Below are positions 35,709 through 44,572 of a stretch of DNA of 64,000 bases, in pieces. A program made the translations under genes and the position numbers. Below the pieces are notes generated by a model. The model searched no databases and was not told the DNA's origin. It worked only from the letters and a program-made list of their open reading frames with translations. Positions within the stretch are counted from its first letter, which is position 1. Each line of letters starts with the position of its first letter. The stretch is from Flavobacteriales bacterium. GTDB taxonomy: Bacteria; Bacteroidota; Bacteroidia; Flavobacteriales; Weeksellaceae. The stretch spans positions 434,001 to 498,000 of the forward strand of contig JACJZS010000002.1 of NCBI GenBank assembly GCA_020635515.1. The letters run 5' to 3'.

Positions 35709-37385
35709 ATGGAAAAAGAAGAAAAAAAGAATTTAAACTTTATAGAACAAATAATCGAAGAGGATTTACATAATGGTTTTCCTAAGGAAAAACTACGATT
35801 TAGATTTCCTCCCGAACCAAACGGTTATTTACATATAGGTCATGCAAAAGCAATTTGCCTAAACTTTGAATTGGGAAAAAAATTTAATGCTCCTGTTAAT
35901 TTACGATTTGATGACACCAATCCAGAAAAGGAAGAGCAAGAATTTGTAGACTCCATAAAAGAAGATATAAATTGGCTTGGCTATACTTGGAGCAAAGAAC
36001 TTTATGCTTCCGATTACTTTGAAACCTTATACAACTGGGCAATAGAATTAATCAAACAAGGAAAAGCATATATAGACGATCAGTCTTCGGAAGAAATCGT
36101 AAAACAACGTACAACTCCTTTCGAAAATGGAATAGAAAGTCCTTTTAGAAATAGAAGTGTAGAGGAAAACCTAGAACTGTTCGAAAGAATGAAAAACGGA
36201 GAAGGAACTTCTGTTCTTCGTGCAAAAATTGACATGAATTCTCCCAACATGAACATGAGAGATCCTGTGATGTATCGAATACTAAAAAAAGAACACCACA
36301 GAACAGGTACTAAATGGAACATCTATCCTACTTATGATTGGACACACGGACAATCAGATTATTTAGAAGGAATCTCTCACTCTTTGTGTTCTTTAGAATT
36401 CGAAAATCATCGTCCACTCTATGAATGGTATTTGAATCAAGTATATGTAGATGGTACCGTGAAAAATAAACAACGTGAATTTGCTCGTCTTAATCTAAAC
36501 TATACAGTTACCAGCAAACGAAAATTACAAAAATTGGTAGAGTCTGGGAAAGTATCTGGTTGGGACGACCCACGAATGCCTACAATCTCTGGTTTGCGAA
36601 GACGCGGATATACACCAGAAAGTTTACGTAACTTTATGGAAAAGGTAGGTGTTGCTAAAAGAGAAAATCAAATAGATGTAGCTCTACTTGAGTTTTCTAT
36701 TCGCGACCACTTAAATAAAATTGCCGATAGAATGATGGCTGTTTTAGATCCTGTAAAATTAATTATTAGTAATTATCCTGAGGACAAAGTAGAGTACGTA
36801 GAAACGGAAAACAATCCTGAAGACGAAAATGCTGGAACTCGTACTATACCTTTTACGAAAGAACTTTATATCGAAAGAGAGGATTTTATGGAAAATGCTT
36901 CTAAAAAATTCTTCCGTTTAACTATAGACAAAGAAGTTCGTTTGAAAGGTGCTTACATCATAAAAGCTACTTCTGTTACAAAAGATTCAGACGGAAACAT
37001 AACCGAAATCTACGCTACTTATGACGAAGATAGTAAATCGGGAAGTGGAACAGAAGCAAGTATGAGAAAAGTAAAAGGAACTTTGCATTGGGTTTCTGCT
37101 AAAGAAAATCTACCAATACACGTAAACATTTACGACCGATTATTCCAAGATGAAACTCCTGATTCAGATAAAGGTGTTGACTTTATGGAGCATTTAAATC
37201 CTGATTCACTTACAACAATACATGGTTTTGGAGAGATAAATCTAAAGCATGCAACTACTGAAAAAGCAGTTCAGTTTCAACGATTAGGTTATTTCATTAA
37301 AGACAAAAATAGCACAGAAGAAAATCTTATATTTAATAAAACCGTAGGATTACGAGATACTTGGAGTAAGATAAAATCCAAATAA
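35709..37385 (+). CDS. glnS: Glutamine--tRNA ligase
   Basis: 558 residues, typical GlnRS length. Class I motifs: the HIGH-type PPEPNGYLHIGHAKA (~36-50), DWTHGQSDYLEGISHSLCSL-type GlnRS segment, and the KMSKS-type TSKRKLQKLV. The C-terminal beta-barrel anticodon-binding domain is complete. The residues around LEFENHRPLYEW separate it from GltX. It charges tRNA-Gln directly, so the organism need not rely on the amidotransferase route. A -7-like TACTTTTG is at 35682-35689, and a strong hairpin terminator follows at 37406. Confidence 0.96.
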   Translation: MEKEEKKNLNFIEQIIEEDLHNGFPKEKLRFRFPPEPNGYLHIGHAKAICLNFELGKKFNAPVNLRFDDTNPEKEEQEFVDSIKEDINWLGYTWSKELYASDYFETLYNWAIELIKQGKAYIDDQSSEEIVKQRTTPFENGIESPFRNRSVEENLELFERMKNGEGTSVLRAKIDMNSPNMNMRDPVMYRILKKEHHRTGTKWNIYPTYDWTHGQSDYLEGISHSLCSLEFENHRPLYEWYLNQVYVDGTVKNKQREFARLNLNYTVTSKRKLQKLVESGKVSGWDDPRMPTISGLRRRGYTPESLRNFMEKVGVAKRENQIDVALLEFSIRDHLNKIADRMMAVLDPVKLIISNYPEDKVEYVETENNPEDENAGTRTIPFTKELYIEREDFMENASKKFFRLTIDKEVRLKGAYIIKATSVTKDSDGNITEIYATYDEDSKSGSGTEASMRKVKGTLHWVSAKENLPIHVNIYDRLFQDETPDSDKGVDFMEHLNPDSLTTIHGFGEINLKHATTEKAVQFQRLGYFIKDKNSTEENLIFNKTVGLRDTWSKIKSK

Positions 37386-37405
37386 GTAAACACATAGCGT
37401 AATGC

Positions 37406-37446
37406 AAAAAAACGAGGAAGCGAATAATTCACTTCCTCGTTTTTGT
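37406..37446. terminator. Bidirectional terminator between convergent genes
   Basis: AAAAACGAGGAAG and CTTCCTCGTTTTT pair over 11 loop bases (arms end near 37420 and begin near 37432). A-run on the left and T-run on the right let it serve both glnS and the minus-strand coiled-coil gene. Confidence 0.88.
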
Positions 37447-37473
37447 TTAGGTTGAAAAGAAAAAGATTCTCTC

Positions 37474-38415
37474 CTATTTCAATGTTTTTGTTTCTTCTCC
37501 TATCTTGAAACCATTTTGGAATACTGTAAATTTGTAGTTTCCTTTCTCAAAAGATTCTCCTTCCCAGTCAAAAGAGACAGGAACTTTTGTTCCTTGCGTA
37601 TAATATACTGTTACTTTATCTGAATAGCGAGCGATTTCTCCACTTTGTAATTCTATAACGCCACTTCTATTCTCATCGAACATTGCAATGTTTCCGTTTG
37701 GTAAAGTTACTCGAATAAAAAGTTCTTTTTCTTCACTAGTAGAAACTCTGTTTTCATCTAAATCAAAGCTCACTCGTAATTTACTTACCTTATTTGAGCG
37801 TGAAGTTTCCACTTCTTTTCCCGAACTTTTGGTTTTGATTCCTGTTATAGAAAAGTTTGCTGCTTTTAGTGTAGAAGCAACTCCTATAATTTTCTTTCTC
37901 TCATTATTTTCTAAACGTTCTTGTTTTAAGCCTGTTTCTAAACTATCTTTTACACGTCTTAGTGTATCATTTTTTGAACGTAAAGTACCGTTTTCTGCTC
38001 GCAACTCTTCTATTTCTTCTTTATATGAAGCTATTTGTGATTTCAACTCTCGCACCAACTGCTGAGCTCTTCTTAAATCTTCTTCCGAAGCATTAGAATT
38101 TGATAAAATTCGTCTGATTTCCTCTTGTTTATTGGCAATTTCGCCATCTTTCTGAGCGATTAAATCATCTTTTTGGTACGATTCGTCCTGCAACTGATTG
38201 TATTGGTCTTGCAATGATAATAATTCTGAATTTAATCTTTCTTTCTCAAGTTTCACATCTGTAATTTGCGTTTCAGAAGAGTTTGTTATGTTTTGTAACT
38301 CTTTTTCATGTTCGCTTTGAGCATAAAATATATAACCTAAGCTAAGCAATAAACCTACAGCTAATGCAATGATTGCTATCAGATATTTTTGATTGTTTGA
38401 TTCTTTATTTTCCAT
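37474..38415 (-). CDS. Membrane-anchored coiled-coil protein
   Basis: 313 residues. One transmembrane helix (~residues 11-31, YLIAIIALAVGLLLSLGYIF), a long Glu/Lys/Gln-rich coiled coil (~35-175) and a C-terminal beta-rich domain (~190-313) containing VSFDLDENRVS, VRVTLPNG-like FIRVTLPNGNIAMF and VPVSFDWEGESFEKG. It seems anchored in the inner membrane with its bulk in the periplasm. Family of unknown function, common in flavobacteria. A -7-like TATATTTG lies at the complement of 38433-38440. Confidence 0.8.
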   Translation of the reverse strand: MENKESNNQKYLIAIIALAVGLLLSLGYIFYAQSEHEKELQNITNSSETQITDVKLEKERLNSELLSLQDQYNQLQDESYQKDDLIAQKDGEIANKQEEIRRILSNSNASEEDLRRAQQLVRELKSQIASYKEEIEELRAENGTLRSKNDTLRRVKDSLETGLKQERLENNERKKIIGVASTLKAANFSITGIKTKSSGKEVETSRSNKVSKLRVSFDLDENRVSTSEEKELFIRVTLPNGNIAMFDENRSGVIELQSGEIARYSDKVTVYYTQGTKVPVSFDWEGESFEKGNYKFTVFQNGFKIGEETKTLK

Positions 38416-38556
38416 ATTTAAAATTTTGACTTCAAATATAATTAAAGATTTTAGTTCTATGAAATGATTTATATTTTATCTTAAAAAAGATTTAAATGAG
38501 TTTTTAGATTTCATTTTTATAGCTACTTTTGTGTCTACCTAAAAATTCAAATTATT

Positions 38557-39069
38557 ATGAAAACAAATTTTATTGCATTATTTATTTTGGTTTCTGTATT
38601 TTCTTTTTCGCAAGCATTCAACGGAAAAGATGATCAGAAATTAGGAATCGGAGCTACACTTGCAGATGGCGGAACTGGTATTAATTTTACCTATGATAAA
38701 GGTCTTGGAGAGAACATTTCCATTGGTACTTCGGGAACGTATTTACTTGGAGTAAAAGAGGTAAATTATGTTGAAAATGATGAAGTAAAAAAAGGACATG
38801 GAAATTTCTATGAAAGAGTTGATGTAAAATTCCGTTTTAATGTTCATTTAAGCGACGTTATAAATGTTGATGAGAAACTTGATGTATATCCTGGAATAAA
38901 TATTGGTCTTCATAATCTTGGTGTGCATACTGGTATTCGCTATTTCTTTACCGATGGTTTTGGACTATTTTCTGAATTTGGAATTCCAATTGCTGTGTAC
39001 GACAAAAATTTAGTTTTTGATTATTTTGATGGATTTGTTGCCAATATAGGTGTTTCTCTAAATCTATAA
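38557..39069 (+). CDS. Outer-membrane beta-barrel protein (DUF6646-like)
   Basis: 170 residues. Signal peptide MKTNFIALFILVSVFSFSQ, then an amphipathic strand pattern (KLGIGATLADGGTGINFTYD, FRFNVHLSDVI, YPGINIGLHNLGVHTGIRYF) and a C-terminal VANIGVSLNL strand. I believe it belongs to the small flavobacterial outer-membrane family DUF6646, but the assignment is from memory of the pattern. A -7-like TACTTTTG is at 38524-38531, with TTTT at the -33 position. Confidence 0.78.
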   Translation: MKTNFIALFILVSVFSFSQAFNGKDDQKLGIGATLADGGTGINFTYDKGLGENISIGTSGTYLLGVKEVNYVENDEVKKGHGNFYERVDVKFRFNVHLSDVINVDEKLDVYPGINIGLHNLGVHTGIRYFFTDGFGLFSEFGIPIAVYDKNLVFDYFDGFVANIGVSLNL

Positions 39070-39099
39070 GAAAGAATAAATTAAACTTGAAATATAAAA

Positions 39100-40239
39100 T
39101 TACTTTTCTTGAGAATCTGAATTTTCATTGTTGGATTCCATAAAAATACCAAGTTGGGAAGCTCGTTCTTCCCACTTTTTTCTTGCTAGCTTTTGTAAAT
39201 CTTCTACATTGTCCATTTCGTCCATTATTTCTAATCCTAGCAAGGTTTCTATAACGTCTTCCATGGTTACCAAACCACTTACAGAACCGTATTCATCTAC
39301 TACCAAAGCAATATGATCTTTCTGAGTGATGAATGTTTCAAATAACTTTGGAATTGTTTTATGTCTTCCTACTATATAGATTTCCCTTTTTATAGAAGAT
39401 AATTTTTGTTCTCCTTGATTGTTGATTATTGCTTCCAACACATCGTCTTTGAGTACAAAACCTGTTATATTATCTTCATTTTTATTGTAAACAGGAATTC
39501 TAGAAAAACGGAGTTTTGGATTCTTCAAAAAGAATTCTTCTATAGTTAATTCCTCCGAATCAATTTTCATCACTGTTCTTGGAGTCATTACATCTTTTAC
39601 CAAAATCTCATTAAATTTGAGCAAATTCTTGATTACTTTACTTTCCGATTCTTGAAAAACGCCTTCTTTCTGAGCTATATCTGCCATAGCTGTAAAATCC
39701 TCTCTACTTAGGATACTTCCATGATGATTTTTCCCTCCAATTAGCTTTGTGGTAAGTTGTAAAAGCCAAAGAATTCCCGTCCATTTAAGAGGGAATATAA
39801 TTACGTCTAATGCTTTTGATGTAAAGTTAGCTAACTGTTTCCAGTAGGTTGCACCTATTGTTTTGGGTATAATTTCCGACGCAACTAAAATTAAAATGGT
39901 CATTACAGAAGAAACAACTCCTACCATTAAATCTTCCGTCATCGGAATGCCAAAAAAAGAACGTTCGGCAGTTCCATAAATTTCTGAGTATGCACTTTTT
40001 GCCTGAACTCCTACCAAAATAGCTCCTACGGTATGTGCTATGGTATTTAAAGTAAGTATTGCTATCAGTGGACGATCCACATCTTTTTTTAACTTTTCTA
40101 ATTCAAAAGCAAACGCTTTTCCTTCTTCTTTTTTTAGATTTATGAAAGTAGGTGTAATGCTCAGTAGTACTGCTTCTAATATTGAACATAAAAACGAAAA
40201 TAAAATAGATATAAACGCGTAAAAAATAAGTAGTGTCAT
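39100..40239 (-). CDS. CNNM/CBS-pair membrane protein (HlyC/CorC family)
   Basis: 379 residues. N-terminal CNNM transmembrane domain with three or four helices (IFYAFISILFSFLCSILEAV, LTLNTIAHTVGAILVG, ASEIIPKTIG). A pair of CBS motifs follows (VMTPRTVMKIDSEE, RIPVYNKNEDNITGFVLKDD, IALVVDEYGSVSGLVTMEDV). No CorC_HlyC C-terminal domain of usual length is present. The family is implicated in Mg2+/divalent cation efflux. A -7-like TACTTTTG lies at the complement of 40255-40262. Confidence 0.9.
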   Translation of the reverse strand: MTLLIFYAFISILFSFLCSILEAVLLSITPTFINLKKEEGKAFAFELEKLKKDVDRPLIAILTLNTIAHTVGAILVGVQAKSAYSEIYGTAERSFFGIPMTEDLMVGVVSSVMTILILVASEIIPKTIGATYWKQLANFTSKALDVIIFPLKWTGILWLLQLTTKLIGGKNHHGSILSREDFTAMADIAQKEGVFQESESKVIKNLLKFNEILVKDVMTPRTVMKIDSEELTIEEFFLKNPKLRFSRIPVYNKNEDNITGFVLKDDVLEAIINNQGEQKLSSIKREIYIVGRHKTIPKLFETFITQKDHIALVVDEYGSVSGLVTMEDVIETLLGLEIMDEMDNVEDLQKLARKKWEERASQLGIFMESNNENSDSQEK

Positions 40240-40289
40240 AAATAACCTTTAAGGCAAAAGTAAAAAATATAACATGAAATTGCTCTATA

Positions 40290-40628
40290 CTAGTTATTAT
40301 TTTCAAAGAAGTTGGAAGAATCATCATCGTAATGATCTTTCCATTTCTTTATGGTCGTTCTACTTATTCCGTATTTTCTTGATATATAGGAGTCCGTATA
40401 ATTGTGTTCTTTTTGGTATTCTAGTATTTCTTTTACAGAATCCTTATCATACGCTCGTAGCTTATAATTTTCTTTTTGCATTTGCTCATCTCCCGACTGA
40501 TTAACGGTATCACTTATTTTAATTACCTCTAAAGAAGTCGTTATTTTTCCCTTTATAATGCTTGTATCTTCATTTTTTGCAGATAATAAATCTTTGTATA
40601 TTTTGGTGTAATTGGGTTTTGTAGACAT
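40290..40628 (-). CDS. Small HTH protein, transposase/resolvase-like helix-turn-helix
   Basis: 112 residues. The C-terminal ~45 residues form a homeodomain-like HTH: KEILEYQKEHNYTDSYISRK and YGISRTTIKKWKDHY. The N-terminal half has no recognisable domain. A second gene with the same C-terminal pattern lies at 40926-41354, suggesting they are diverged copies. Such HTHs occur in IS3-type OrfA proteins and in small regulators; no transposase ORF or terminal repeats accompany it, so a DNA-binding protein of unknown role is the safest call. Confidence 0.6.
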   Translation of the reverse strand: MSTKPNYTKIYKDLLSAKNEDTSIIKGKITTSLEVIKISDTVNQSGDEQMQKENYKLRAYDKDSVKEILEYQKEHNYTDSYISRKYGISRTTIKKWKDHYDDDSSNFFENNN

Positions 40629-40634
40629 TGGTAG

Positions 40635-40690
40635 GTAGTTGTTGGTTATTAGTTGTTGGTTATTGGTTGTTGGTTATTGGTTGTTAGAAT
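40635..40690. repeat. Short imperfect tandem repeat (GTTGTTGGTTATTG-like)
   Basis: Four imperfect copies of a 14-base unit of the type GTTGTTGGTTATTG between the two HTH genes. A related low-complexity TTGTACTG tract lies at 44218-44245. Confidence 0.7.
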
Positions 40691-40843
40691 AATCTTCGAC
40701 AAGCTCAGATTGACAACGATAAACTCAGATTGACAAAAGAAATCTTTCAACAAATCTGAAGGGACACAATACCTTATGTCACGCTGAGCGTAATGAAATG
40801 AAGTCGAAGTGTAGAATAATCTTCGACAAGCTCAGATTGACAA
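40691..40843 (+). repeat. Left arm of ~150-bp inverted repeat
   Basis: Begins AATCTTCGACAAGCTCAG and ends in the same motif again. Hand alignment shows the reverse complement of 44305-44450 matches it over about 150 bases with few differences. The sub-motif CTTCGACAAGCTCAGATTGA recurs within it. The two arms bracket the second HTH gene and the large surface protein. Confidence 0.85.
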
Positions 40844-40888
40844 AAGAAATCTTTCGATAAACTCCTTTAGATTTGTAAAGTAAAAAGT

Positions 40889-40918
40889 CCTTTCCTTTGG
40901 AAAGGATTTAGGATAGGA
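40889..40918. repeat. Dispersed hairpin repeat copy
   Basis: CCTTTCC-TTT-GGAAAGG (40889-40905) followed by ATTTAGGATAGG. Compared with the copy at 2916-2932 (CCTCTCC-TTT-GGAGAGG), both stem sides change together, so pairing is kept. Confidence 0.7.
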
Positions 40919-40925
40919 AATATTC

Positions 40926-41354
40926 TCACAAATACTTTTTCATCCATCTGTGAATCGTTGTCTTGGGAATTCCGTATTCTTTTATGATTTCATTATGCGT
41001 CATTTTTTTCTCTCGGATTAATCCTAAGAGAAAATCTTTGATTTCTTGCGTATAAATATTCTTTTTAAAAGTTAGTGTTGTATTTTTAGAATCTTTATTA
41101 CTTATTTTGGAGTTATTAATTCTATAATGCATAATTAAATGAGCAGAATATATTCTAAAGAAATTAAACTCCAACAACCTACTCCATTTTATTAGATGTT
41201 GAGTATCTATACTTGCCGAGCTATACATCTTTTGAATTTCCTCTTCCTCTACATCAAAAAAATTACAGATTCGTTTCATTGATATTTCTAATTCTTCTAC
41301 TTTGGTTTTTATTATTTCTCCTATATGTATTTTTTTTAAGTTTATTTTATCCAT
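40926..41354 (-). CDS. HTH protein, transposase-like
   Basis: 142 residues from the ATG at 41354 (MDKINLKKIHIGEIIKTKVE); an ATG at 41366 would add four residues. The N-terminal ~80 residues are helical and resemble the Cro/C1-like flavobacterial HTH segment (MKRICNFFDVEEEEIQKMYS). The C-terminal HTH reads IKDFLLGLIREKKMTHNEII and YGIPKTTIHRWMKKY, paralogous to the protein at 40290-40628. It lies inside the inverted-repeat pair. Regulatory or remnant mobile-element function cannot be separated by sequence alone. Confidence 0.65.
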   Translation of the reverse strand: MDKINLKKIHIGEIIKTKVEELEISMKRICNFFDVEEEEIQKMYSSASIDTQHLIKWSRLLEFNFFRIYSAHLIMHYRINNSKISNKDSKNTTLTFKKNIYTQEIKDFLLGLIREKKMTHNEIIKEYGIPKTTIHRWMKKYL

Positions 41355-41486
41355 GATACTTAGCATTTATAACTTATTTATCCTCCTAAACTTATCGGAA
41401 ACTCTTTAATTATTTACCTACTAATTCATAATTTATCATTCATAAATCATCCTTCACATAGCCTTATTCTCTTACCTCTTTTCATA

Positions 41487-41520
41487 AAAAAGGATTGCCC
41501 AAAAATGGCAATCCTTTTTG
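41487..41520 (-). terminator. Terminator of large surface protein gene
   Basis: AAAAAAGGATTGCC (41487-41500) pairs with GGCAATCCTTTTT (41508-41520) across seven bases; A/T runs on both sides. It lies just after the minus-strand stop at 41543. Confidence 0.88.
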
Positions 41521-41542
41521 TTTCAATACAAAACCTAACTAA

Positions 41543-44098
41543 TTAGAAAGTAGCTAAAGCTGAACGTTTCCAACCAGAAGCCGTTTTGATATAAATATAA
41601 TTAGCATCCCAAGCCATATCTCCAGTATTACCATTAGTATCTGCTGAAGAAGTTGGAGTATAGGATTTCTCTAATCTTAACTGATTATATCCATTAGCTC
41701 CATTTAAATGCAATCTAGAAGTAGCAGTAGATGAAGTTGTCCCAATACCTACGTTCCCATTATTCCCTTCTATTTTTAATCTTGTAGTAGCATTTTTTAC
41801 ATCTTGTATTATAAAATCATTAAGAGAATGTGCATTTGTTGCTACGTACCAATTGGCTTGACCTAATCCTCCTCCATTACTATTGGTAAGTGATATCCCT
41901 ACAGAATTAGCTGATGTAGTAGTTTCAACCTTAACTAAAGCTCCACTAGATGCAGATTGAACGTGTAATTTTGTTGATGGTGCATTAGTTCCAACTCCTA
42001 CATTACCATCCCCACGAACCACTAAACGATCCGTTCCATTTCCAGGTCCACTATTTGCTACAAAGATATTTTGTGTAGGATTTACTCCTCCTACCTTTGC
42101 TAATAATCCATGTCCTGAGTTTGTTCCTCCATCTCCGTTATAAATAGCTCCAGCATATCCTGAATTACCATGATACCAAGCCAAACCATTAGTGGTGCTA
42201 ACTGAAGCTCCTGTCTCAGATGTAGGTACTGCAGTAGAGTTACTTAACCTAGTAGATGGTGTAGTTGTTCCTATACCTACTCTACCATTATCTAAAGCTA
42301 CAAATTCTGTCCCTGCAGTTCTTGCTGCACCTGTTGAGGTAGTTCCTAATTCTACTCTTGTACTTCCACTATTATTAACCCAAGCATCATTGCTAAGGTC
42401 AACTCCTCCTGTTCCTCCAATCCAAGATAGAGTTCCTGCACCATTGGTAGTTAATACTTGCCCTGCAGTACCGTCGGTACGTGGGAAGGTATAAAACGAC
42501 CCTACTCCTGAATTTCTCATATAAAATCTAACTCCTGTGGTTGCATCAAATTCAATTTTTGTTGAATTTTCAGTTGCAGTATAAGCATTCTTAGCAGCAT
42601 ACCAGTTTGTAAAATTATTAAGTCCTTTACCTACTACAAATGTAAATACCTCATCTGTAGCATCTACATCATTTTGAATTTGAGCAACATTAGTATTTAA
42701 TATCATTGATGAACCGTTTTGTGAAGCAGTTACAGGGTTAGTTAATACTCCCAAACCTACTTGAGTATTCTGAACAGAAAGATAATTTAATTGATCTCCT
42801 GCACCATATGTAGAATTTGGAATATTATAAATAGAAGTAGATTGAATTCCTGAACCCAACCAAGAATTTCCTGAATACACTCCTGTATACGTTCCGTTAG
42901 TCAATTGTTTTTTATTAGCAAAAGAACCTGCTACATCCAATCTTTCTTGAGGAGTTTCTGTTGCGATACCTACATTCAATGCAGCGGATGAAGAAGGAAG
43001 TGCTCCTAAAATTAAGGAATTATCTTGACTTGCAGCAATGTCTTGACCTATTGCATACGTATTATTTCCACTAACATTCACATGGTCTCCTATTGCAAAA
43101 GAAAAATCTCCTACCACTGATGCAGAACCTCCAACTGCTGCAGAACTAGAATTAGCAACAACAGAATTATCTCCTATTGCTACAGAATTATTCCCTGTTG
43201 CACTTGCTGCCGTTGCTGATACTGGGTTTTCATCATACAATACTAAAGAAGATGCTCCTATTGCACTTATAGGTGCTGAAAGTAAACCTCCATATTCATC
43301 TGTATATAAAAAGTTAATAGGTGCTGTCACTCCACTATTATCCCTTGTATTTAAATACTCAAATAACTGTAAATCTCCTGTCCTTCCTATCTCCATACGC
43401 TCTTCAAATCCGTCAAAACTATCTCCTGTCCAAAAAGAAAGAGCTGAAGATGGACCATCAGCAGGAGATGGTCGTCCTTTTGCAATAATTGCGGCTTCTA
43501 CACTCGAACCTCCACCTACATTAAACCCAATCCCTTGACTATTAAAAACTTTACCTGCTCTAGCCGCATTTATAACTAAAGAGTAAAGTGATGTAGTAGA
43601 TTCATTACCAGCAACACTAGTAAGACCATAATCAATATCCAATTTCCCTAATGGTAAATTACTACCAATACCAACATTACCATTGTCTAAGGCTACAAAT
43701 TCTGTTCCTGCTGGTCTTGCAGTAGTTCCGTCTGATAAGGTTCCCAGCTCTATTCGCGTATTTCCATTGTTATCAATCCAAGCATCTTTGGTTATATCTC
43801 CTGTAGCTGAATCACTCATCCATACCCATGCACTTCCGTTCCAATAATGAAATCCTTTAGTAAAAGAACCTGCATCAGCAACTAAGTATACTAATTGTCC
43901 GTTTACCGTTCCTGCGGTGGTTAAATCATTCACTCGTGGTACTAAAATACCATCGGTTCCCGTTACTGCTCCCAAATGATTGGTCGCACGTACGTCTAAG
44001 GTTGCTTCAGGTGTATCCGTACCCACACCTACTTGTCCGTAAGAAGAAACTGCTGTTCCTACTAACGCGACTCCTAAAATAAAACTTTTTGTTTTCAT
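41543..44098 (-). CDS. Large repetitive surface protein with GIGTTTP and YadA-head-like repeats
   Basis: 851 residues with signal peptide MKTKSFILGVALVGTAVSSYG. The protein is built of recurring segments of the type NVGIGTxxPxxRL/KL (six or more, e.g. QVGVGTDTPEATLDV, RVGIGTTTPSTRL, NVGIGTTSS), separated by beta-rich spacers and two copies of W(V/I)(D/N)NxGxTR(I/V)ELGT. Residues ~295-365 carry YadA-head-like repeats (GNNSVAIGDNSVVANSSSAA and FSFAIGDH, YAIGQDI). No T9SS domain is seen; it ends TASGWKRSALATF, as in other flavobacterial proteins of this type. Likely fibrous and surface exposed. Bracketed by inverted repeats. Confidence 0.85.
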   Translation of the reverse strand: MKTKSFILGVALVGTAVSSYGQVGVGTDTPEATLDVRATNHLGAVTGTDGILVPRVNDLTTAGTVNGQLVYLVADAGSFTKGFHYWNGSAWVWMSDSATGDITKDAWIDNNGNTRIELGTLSDGTTARPAGTEFVALDNGNVGIGSNLPLGKLDIDYGLTSVAGNESTTSLYSLVINAARAGKVFNSQGIGFNVGGGSSVEAAIIAKGRPSPADGPSSALSFWTGDSFDGFEERMEIGRTGDLQLFEYLNTRDNSGVTAPINFLYTDEYGGLLSAPISAIGASSLVLYDENPVSATAASATGNNSVAIGDNSVVANSSSAAVGGSASVVGDFSFAIGDHVNVSGNNTYAIGQDIAASQDNSLILGALPSSSAALNVGIATETPQERLDVAGSFANKKQLTNGTYTGVYSGNSWLGSGIQSTSIYNIPNSTYGAGDQLNYLSVQNTQVGLGVLTNPVTASQNGSSMILNTNVAQIQNDVDATDEVFTFVVGKGLNNFTNWYAAKNAYTATENSTKIEFDATTGVRFYMRNSGVGSFYTFPRTDGTAGQVLTTNGAGTLSWIGGTGGVDLSNDAWVNNSGSTRVELGTTSTGAARTAGTEFVALDNGRVGIGTTTPSTRLSNSTAVPTSETGASVSTTNGLAWYHGNSGYAGAIYNGDGGTNSGHGLLAKVGGVNPTQNIFVANSGPGNGTDRLVVRGDGNVGVGTNAPSTKLHVQSASSGALVKVETTTSANSVGISLTNSNGGGLGQANWYVATNAHSLNDFIIQDVKNATTRLKIEGNNGNVGIGTTSSTATSRLHLNGANGYNQLRLEKSYTPTSSADTNGNTGDMAWDANYIYIKTASGWKRSALATF

Positions 44099-44572
44099 TG
44101 TATTAGTGTTTGTTTTTGTAATTTTTTCCTCTCCTAAATCCTCTCCTAAGGAGAGGACTTTTTTGATAGAGCTTTGATTTTATGCTCGTTGTAAAATGTA
44201 CTGTTGTATTTGTGTATTGTTGTACTGTTGTACTGTTGTACTAATGTAACTCTAGATTAATGTAAAATGTGTTTTTTCTTTTTTTCATCAATCTGAGCTT
44301 ATTGTTGTCAATCTGAGCTTGTCGAAGATTCACTACGACTTCATTCCATTACGCTCAGCGTGACAAAGCTGTTGTGTCCCTTTGGATTTGTTGAAAGATT
44401 TCTTTTGTCAATCTGAGTTTATTGTTGTCAATCTGAGCTTGTCGAAGATTCACTTCCTTTAGCTCAATGTAACTGTTGTTTATACTTCGACAGGCTCAGT
44501 ATAACATAAGGTTTTCTTTTATCTAATCACTAAATCTCTAACGACTAACTACTAATTACCAACAACTATTAC
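44099..44572. repeat. Gene-free repeat-rich region
   Basis: 474 bases without a gene. It holds a hairpin repeat CCTCTCC-TAA-GGAGAGG (44140-44156, with the related half at 44128), a TTGTACTG tandem tract (~44218-44245), the right arm of the ~150-bp inverted repeat (44305-44450), and a fragment of the same family at 44482-44520. No open reading frame with support was found. Confidence 0.8.
44305..44450 (-). repeat. Right arm of ~150-bp inverted repeat
   Basis: Its reverse complement matches 40691-40843 almost base for base, including AATCTTTCAACAAATC and GTCACGCTGAGCGTAATG. The arms are about 3.5 kb apart and face each other. Homologous recombination between them would invert the intervening HTH and surface-protein genes. 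Confidence 0.85.

Noticed and set aside
40290..44450. Complete insertion sequence or transposon
   Set aside because: The HTH proteins resemble transposase OrfA, but no DDE/catalytic ORF or target-site duplication was seen, and the inverted repeats are a dispersed family.
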